Assembly (NCBI GenBank): GCA_030612485.1
Contig: JAUWNS010000059.1
Location: 1-12,421 of the forward strand
Origin: Candidatus Bipolaricaulota bacterium
GTDB lineage: Bacteria > Bipolaricaulota > Bipolaricaulia > UBA7950 > UBA9294
DNA length: 12,421 bases
Direction of reading: 5' to 3'
Position 1 is the stretch's first letter. Each line of letters starts with the position of its first letter. Below the pieces are notes generated by a model that saw nothing but the letters and a program-made list of their open reading frames with translations, had not been told where the DNA came from and did not search any database. The position numbers and the translations under genes were made by a program. Positions 8,178-12,421 of the stretch are shown in pieces.

Positions 8178-8206
8178 TTGAATAAAAACCGAACGTTCGT
8201 TATACT
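8178..8206 (+). promoter_or_regulatory. Sigma-70/A promoter of the tetR-RND operon
   Basis: TTGAAT (8178-8183) and TATACT (8201-8206) are exactly 17 bp apart. Transcription should start about seven bases after the -10, at roughly 8213-8215, which coincides with the TetR ATG at 8215. The -35 boxes of this promoter and the divergent hrcA promoter are only 15 bp apart, so the two are back to back. Confidence 0.82.
8190..8199 (+). promoter_or_regulatory. Palindrome in the promoter spacer, probable TetR operator
   Basis: CGAACGTTCG is a perfect 10-bp inverted repeat lying between the -35 and -10 boxes of the tetR promoter. TetR-family repressors commonly bind such palindromes in their own promoters and block RNA polymerase. 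The outer flanks match only partly. The role as operator for the adjacent gene is inferred from position. Confidence 0.65.
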
Positions 8207-8214
8207 TTCGTACC

Positions 8215-8826
8215 ATGACTAGACAAGGACGCTTAGAAGAAAGGATCACGGCGGCTGCCGAGCGGCTCTTTGCACAGGAAGGGTTCGCTGCGACTGGCAT
8301 GCGGGCGATCGCCCAGGCGGCCAAGGTCTCGATCGGAGCGATCTACCATCACTTCCAAGGCAAGGAGGAGATCCTGGAGAGGATCGTGCACGAGGAGATG
8401 GAACAGCGGCAGCATTTTCTGGAGGGGCTTCGTGTGCAAGGTTTATCCTTGCAAAAGCAGATCCAGGGGATTGTTCAGATGCACTTCGATCTACTTCAAG
8501 AAAAGAGTGATGCTGCACGGCTTTTCTTTCGCGAGCGGTTCGATCCAAGCCCCGTGCTGAAGGCGAAGATCCAAGACCTATATGGTGAAGTGGCGGAGTA
8601 TGTTGCTGATATTATCCAGGAGGGGATTGCTACGGGGGAGGTCCGTCCGTGTCACCCCCTGCTGGCGGCTTACACAATCCTGGGGATGGTAGAGGCAGTG
8701 AGCATGCGGGCATTGGGAGAGGACGAGACGGCAGCTCTATTCATGAAGGAAGGGCCAAAGGAGCTAGCCAGATACATTTGGCTCTGGTTGCATCTCGGAC
8801 AAGAAGAAAGGAGAGAGCATGCGTAG
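8215..8826 (+). CDS. TetR/AcrR family transcriptional regulator
   Basis: This 203-residue protein has the TetR layout. The N-terminal DNA-binding domain spans about residues 8-56: ERITAAAERLFAQEGF, then the helix-turn-helix MRAIAQAAKVSIGAIYHHF, then the usual GKEEILE. A mostly helical ligand-binding and dimerisation domain follows, whose ligand cannot be read from sequence. The HTH recognition region SIGAIYHHF is a textbook match. The ATG at 8215 has no Shine-Dalgarno and sits at the predicted transcription start, so the mRNA is likely leaderless. The gene leads an operon: its end overlaps the next gene by eight bases, and the RND transporter follows. By analogy with AcrR and TetR-type exporter regulators it probably represses this operon and is released by a substrate of the exporter. 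Confidence 0.92.
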   Translation: MTRQGRLEERITAAAERLFAQEGFAATGMRAIAQAAKVSIGAIYHHFQGKEEILERIVHEEMEQRQHFLEGLRVQGLSLQKQIQGIVQMHFDLLQEKSDAARLFFRERFDPSPVLKAKIQDLYGEVAEYVADIIQEGIATGEVRPCHPLLAAYTILGMVEAVSMRALGEDETAALFMKEGPKELARYIWLWLHLGQEERREHA

Positions 8827-9262
8827 CGTCGTTTTGACAGTAGGGTTGTTAGCGTTGCTATTCGCTTCTAGCATGGCCGCTGAACCGGCCAACGTACTGA
8901 TTGTGGATCGTACTCAGAGTTTCATGGAATCGATGCAGGTAGAAGTGCTGGCACGGGCCTTGCTTGCCTCTCAGCTCTTCACCATTCAAGCCGTTACGCA
9001 GATTCCGGAAAGTTTCCACTCGGGTGGACCGTTCCAGTTCGTGATCATCATCCCTCCTGGGAAATCCTGGGTTTGGGTGTGCACTCCCGGCCTTCCTGTG
9101 GTGCTCCCCGAGGGGCAACAGAGAGCCCTTGTGGTATTGAAGGCTTCTATTGAGCAAATCTTTGCAGGGGAGCGCAAACCTGCAGACCCGGCGGACGACC
9201 TCTACCCGTTGTTCTGGTCGGCGGCCTTTCTTCATACAGGTGTTTTAGAAGGAGTTAACTAG
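8819..9262 (+). CDS. Small secreted protein of unknown family in an RND operon
   Basis: I do not recognise the family. The 147-residue product starts with a clear type I signal peptide: MRSVV, a hydrophobic core LTVGLLALLFASS, and a cleavage site around MAA-EP (about residue 21). The mature part of about 126 residues looks alpha/beta: a strand ANVLIVDRT, an amphipathic helix VEVLARALLAS, a strand FTIQAVTQ, a strong strand FQFVIIIPP, then a proline- and tryptophan-rich stretch (KSWVWVCTPGLPVVLPEG) and a helix. It has one cysteine and no lipobox. ATG at 8819 overlaps the tetR end and has AAAGGAGAG upstream. The RND gene begins two bases after its stop. A periplasmic accessory role for the transporter is inferred from position only; it does not look like a classical membrane fusion protein, being far too short and lacking coiled coils. 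Confidence 0.8.
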   Translation: MRSVVLTVGLLALLFASSMAAEPANVLIVDRTQSFMESMQVEVLARALLASQLFTIQAVTQIPESFHSGGPFQFVIIIPPGKSWVWVCTPGLPVVLPEGQQRALVVLKASIEQIFAGERKPADPADDLYPLFWSAAFLHTGVLEGVN

Positions 9263-9264
9263 AA

Positions 9265-11694
9265 ATGGTCAAATTTCTCGCGCGCTGGATCGCTCGTCAT
9301 CCAGTATGGGTTCTTGTTGGGTTGGGGGTCGTCACGGTCTTCTTCGGGATCTTCGTTCCCAAACTAGAGTTTCTCTCCGACATGGAGAAGATGCTCCCTC
9401 AGGATGACCCGGTGGTGCAGCGCTTCGAGGAGACCAAGGATGCCTTCGGCTCTCAAAGCGTGGTCATGATCGCGATGGCTGCCCCAGAGGAAGAAACGGT
9501 CTTCAACCTGCAAAGCCTCAAGAAGCTCTATGCCTTGACGGAGGAGTTAGAACTCTTGGAAGACGAGGGACTGTTGGAAGACGTGATTTCGCCGGCTAAC
9601 GTGGACACCGTGCAGGGAACCGATGTTTCCCTCATCGTCGGTCCGATCCTCCCCAGTCCTCCGAAGACCGAGGCGGACGTGGCAACGTTCCGCGAGAAGA
9701 TACTTGAGGAACGACAGCTCGTCGGTTCCCTAGTTCTCGCCGATGGGTCGGCAGTCGCCATCATCCTCAAGGTCCATCCCGATGCTGAGGGAGATCAGTT
9801 TAAGATTGCCGACATCATGGAGCGAGTTAACACGGCGACCGCTCGCTACCAGGGACCGGAGACGTTCTATGTGACGGGAGATGCCCCCCTTATCTATTAT
9901 GCCGATCTCTACATGCACCGGGACCTTGGATTCCTCTTCCCCATCGTAGTGCTCGTCGTTCTAGCCGTATTGTTTGTTAGTTTCCGAAGCCTTCGTGGCA
10001 TGATCTTGCCGCTCGCGGTGGTGCTTCTTGCGGTGACGTGGACAGTGGGTCTGATGACCCTCTGCGGGGTGCCGCTAACCATCGCATCTACATTCCTGCC
10101 GGTATTACTCGTTGCTGTTGGGTCGGCCTATGGCATTCATGTGGTCAACGATTACTTCGAACGGGCGGTCCAAGGGAAGGGAACACGAGAGGAGGTGATC
10201 ATCCAGGTCGTGGAAGAGATGGCCAACCCAGTCTTCACCGCTGCGCTTACCACGGCGATTGGCTTTCTTACCCTGCTTTCAGCCTTCCTCGACCCGATCC
10301 GCGAGTTCGGCCTCTTCTCTGCTGCGGGCGTGATCTTCTCCTTTGTGATCTCCCTTACGTTGATTCCGGCCGTCCTCTCTCTCACACCTATGCCCCCGGC
10401 GATCCAACGCCGGAAAGAGAAGGGATCTCCCCTCGAATGGGGTGCCCGGCTCCTGTCTCATATCGTGGATCGGCGGGGTTGGGTCGTAGTGGCGATCGCC
10501 TTGATCTTCCTGGGAGGGTTTCTGGCGCAGATTCCCCGCCTTCAGGTAGAGACCGATGTGTCGAAATACTTCCGTCAGGACTCCCCTGTTATTCAGGGTA
10601 TGAACTACGTGGAAGAGCACTTCGGCGGCAGTCTCCAAATGAGCGTGGTCGTTGACACGGGTCAGCGAGATGGCCTCAAAGATCCTCAAACATTGAGCTT
10701 CATGGACGCTTTACAATCCTACATGGAATCGCTCGGACCTATAGGGAAGACCTCATCGCTTGTGAACCTTGTCAAAGAGACGAATTATGCGTTACACGGA
10801 GAGAACGATACCTACTACGCCATCCCGGATTCAGCCAGGGCTATTGCCCAAGTACTCCTCCTCTTTGAGATGGGTGGAGGAGAAGTCTTGGGGAGCATGG
10901 CGGCCCATGGTTTCTCTCAAGCTCAGATTACGGTTCCCGTCCAGTCGGTCGGAACAGCCGAGCTTCTAGATTTGCTGCAAAGCATCCAAAGCTTCATAGA
11001 GGAAACCCGGCCTCCGGGGGTTACTGCATATACGACCGGGATGCCGGATATTTACGTTCAGATCAGTGGGAAGATTGTCCACTCTCAGATTACAACCCTG
11101 GTTACCAGTTTGTGCGGGGTTGGTATTGTCGTGTCCCTGCTCATGGGCTCGTTTATAGCGGGACTTCTTTCCCTCACGCCGCTGGTCTTGAGCGTGGTGG
11201 GTAACTTTGGGACGATGGCTCTTACGGGTGCCAACCTGGACATCGCTACGGTGATGATCGCCAGCATCATAATCGGGATTGGAGTGGACTACTCGGTTCA
11301 CTTCATCACCCGCTATCGTCGGGAGAGACAACGGGGGGGCCCCCATAAGGCAGCGCTCTTTGCCGCTTACAACACCACAGGGCGAGCGATTATCTACAAC
11401 GCGCTCACCCTGACATTCGGCTTCTTGGTGCTGACTCTTTCCCACTTCGGGGCACTTCAAACGCTGGGATGGCTCGTCGCTTTGACCATGGTGGTGAGCG
11501 CACTGGGTGCCTTGCTCGTTGTCCCCGCCACCTTGGGACTTAGCCGTCCCAAGTTTCTAACTCGCCAAGTGGGCGTGATTCGCAAAGGCGGCTTTGGACT
11601 AATTCGGAAAACAGATAAGCGGAATCTCATGGATTTACCAGAGAAGAACAGAGATACAAATCAAAAGGAGGCAGCAGATGCAGAGACTCTATAA
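9265..11694 (+). CDS. RND superfamily transporter, MMPL/HAE3 type
   Basis: The 809-residue protein is an inner-membrane exporter of the RND superfamily, closest in style to the MMPL/HAE3 group that moves lipids or other hydrophobic compounds using the proton gradient. It is a tandem duplication. Half one has TM1 (about 13-32), a periplasmic domain (about 33-215) beginning LEFLSDMEKMLPQDDPVV, and TM2-6 (about 217-375). Half two has TM7 (about 405-424), a periplasmic domain with the matching VETDVSKYFRQDSPVI, and TM8-12 (about 608-765). A charged tail of about 45 residues ends it. TM10 contains GIGVDYSVHFITRYRRE with D675-Y676, the typical proton-relay acid; the equivalent in half one is GSAYGIHVV, with A288 instead of Asp. 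ATG at 9265 has AGAAGGAG upstream. The 3' end overlaps the next gene by 17 bases. The substrate is unknown. Confidence 0.93.
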   Translation: MVKFLARWIARHPVWVLVGLGVVTVFFGIFVPKLEFLSDMEKMLPQDDPVVQRFEETKDAFGSQSVVMIAMAAPEEETVFNLQSLKKLYALTEELELLEDEGLLEDVISPANVDTVQGTDVSLIVGPILPSPPKTEADVATFREKILEERQLVGSLVLADGSAVAIILKVHPDAEGDQFKIADIMERVNTATARYQGPETFYVTGDAPLIYYADLYMHRDLGFLFPIVVLVVLAVLFVSFRSLRGMILPLAVVLLAVTWTVGLMTLCGVPLTIASTFLPVLLVAVGSAYGIHVVNDYFERAVQGKGTREEVIIQVVEEMANPVFTAALTTAIGFLTLLSAFLDPIREFGLFSAAGVIFSFVISLTLIPAVLSLTPMPPAIQRRKEKGSPLEWGARLLSHIVDRRGWVVVAIALIFLGGFLAQIPRLQVETDVSKYFRQDSPVIQGMNYVEEHFGGSLQMSVVVDTGQRDGLKDPQTLSFMDALQSYMESLGPIGKTSSLVNLVKETNYALHGENDTYYAIPDSARAIAQVLLLFEMGGGEVLGSMAAHGFSQAQITVPVQSVGTAELLDLLQSIQSFIEETRPPGVTAYTTGMPDIYVQISGKIVHSQITTLVTSLCGVGIVVSLLMGSFIAGLLSLTPLVLSVVGNFGTMALTGANLDIATVMIASIIIGIGVDYSVHFITRYRRERQRGGPHKAALFAAYNTTGRAIIYNALTLTFGFLVLTLSHFGALQTLGWLVALTMVVSALGALLVVPATLGLSRPKFLTRQVGVIRKGGFGLIRKTDKRNLMDLPEKNRDTNQKEAADAETL

Positions 11695-12421
11695 GGTAGC
11701 GGTATGGATGTTCTTGGTGATGTTGGGCTTGTCTCTAGGAGCTTGGACGCAGGAGCCCACCGCAGACGAGATCCTGGCCCTGGTGGAGGAGACGAGCATC
11801 ATGGGCGGAGAGGTCGGCACCATGGTTGCTACCGTTCGTTTCGAGGTAGCTGTCGAGGAAGGCGAGGCAACTGCCTATACGTTTAGGGTTTTCTCAGTCA
11901 TGGACGTCGAGGGAGAACCTGACAAGCTCCTCATCGTCTATCTTGATCCTGAACTGGTGGCTGGGACCATGTTTCTCACTCACACCCCCGAGGAAGGGGA
12001 CGCACGAATGTGGCTCTACCTCCCGGCTTTGGGATTGGTAAAGGAACTTGTTACAGAGGAATCCCAAGGGCAGGAGTTCATTTCTGGGAGCGGCATCTCT
12101 CGTAGCGAAATCGCCGAGGGATTTCAATACCACGAGGATTACAGCCCAGTTCTCACAGGAGAAGAGGAGATCGACGGCCTGCCAGCCTACGTTCTACTCC
12201 TGACATCCCGAGAGGGACGTGAGACGGATTGGCAGAGCATCAAACTCTGGGTGTACAAGGGAGAGTTTGCCGTCATCCGGGCCGAGTTCACTGATTCGGA
12301 AGGCCGGCTTGCCAAGCTCATGGAAGGGGACGACTTCTACGCGGATTCTGTGAGTTTCTTCTCTCACACAATCACCTTCCGTGACCTTATCGGAGGTGGA
12401 TCTTCGCTGATCACGTTGCTT
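11678..12421 (+). CDS. LolA-like outer membrane lipoprotein-sorting protein (3' end cut by window)
   Basis: The frame is open from ATG at 11678 to the window end, 248 codons without a stop. The start lies inside the end of the RND gene, with AAAAGGAGG five bases upstream. Residues 1-24 form a signal peptide (basic MQRLYK, then VAVWMFLVMLGLSLGAW). The mature part resembles the LolA-like group often annotated as outer membrane lipoprotein-sorting protein: an early TADEILALVEE helix, then alternating beta strands including ARMWLYLPALGLVKEL, GEEEIDGLPAYVLLL, and SIKLWVYKGEFAVIRAEF. Members have a half-open beta barrel that carries a lipid-like ligand through the periplasm. The loop usually reading like FMGSDFSYEDL is FISGSGISRSEI here, so the match is partial. 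With typical lengths near 250-260 residues, only a few codons are probably missing. A cargo-handling partner for the RND exporter is inferred. Confidence 0.85.
   Translation, partial: MQRLYKVAVWMFLVMLGLSLGAWTQEPTADEILALVEETSIMGGEVGTMVATVRFEVAVEEGEATAYTFRVFSVMDVEGEPDKLLIVYLDPELVAGTMFLTHTPEEGDARMWLYLPALGLVKELVTEESQGQEFISGSGISRSEIAEGFQYHEDYSPVLTGEEEIDGLPAYVLLLTSREGRETDWQSIKLWVYKGEFAVIRAEFTDSEGRLAKLMEGDDFYADSVSFFSHTITFRDLIGGGSSLITLL

Noticed and set aside
10038..10655. 205-codon open frame in another frame of the RND gene
   Set aside because: It is rich in Arg, Gly and Ser as expected of a frame-shifted reading and lacks its own ribosome binding site.

Overview
This 12.4 kb window holds eleven protein-coding genes, packed end to end with no gap over 300 bases. 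I see no RNA genes, mobile elements or CRISPR. The gene content points to a deep-branching bacterium. Its hrcA-grpE-dnaK-dnaJ operon has a CIRCE operator, and its DnaK lacks the insertion in the nucleotide-binding domain that is usual in Proteobacteria. At the same time it carries an RND/MMPL exporter paired with a LolA-like periplasmic protein, which suggests an outer membrane. Bipolaricaulota (OP1), Thermotogota or a similar lineage would fit. This placement is an inference, and no species can be named from the sequence.

Layout. (1) Bases 1-464, minus strand: the N-terminal 154 codons of CTP synthase (pyrG). (2) Bases 543-3515, plus strand: a strong extended -10 promoter, then secG, two peptide/nickel-type ABC ATPases (oppD- and oppF-like) and rdgB/HAM1. 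These form one compact operon that lacks any permease or binding-protein gene. (3) Bases 8162 down to 3512, minus strand: the heat-shock operon hrcA-grpE-dnaK-dnaJ, with a consensus-like sigma-70/A promoter immediately followed by a CIRCE element. Its last stop codon overlaps that of rdgB in the palindrome TTAA. (4) Bases 8178-12421, plus strand: an accessory operon of a TetR regulator, a small secreted protein of unknown family, an 809-residue HAE3/MMPL-type RND transporter and a LolA-like outer-membrane lipoprotein-sorting protein cut by the window end.

How the genes may work together. The heat-shock operon encodes a complete DnaK-DnaJ-GrpE chaperone machine and its own repressor, HrcA. The TetR operon looks like a self-regulated envelope transport system. 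The RND protein would move a hydrophobic cargo out of the inner membrane, and the LolA-like protein could carry it through the periplasm. The unknown secreted protein sits where an accessory factor would be expected. The TetR promoter has a perfect palindrome in its spacer and a predicted transcription start at the ATG, so the mRNA is probably leaderless. I regard the TetR/unknown/RND/LolA-like operon as the most interesting part of the window.
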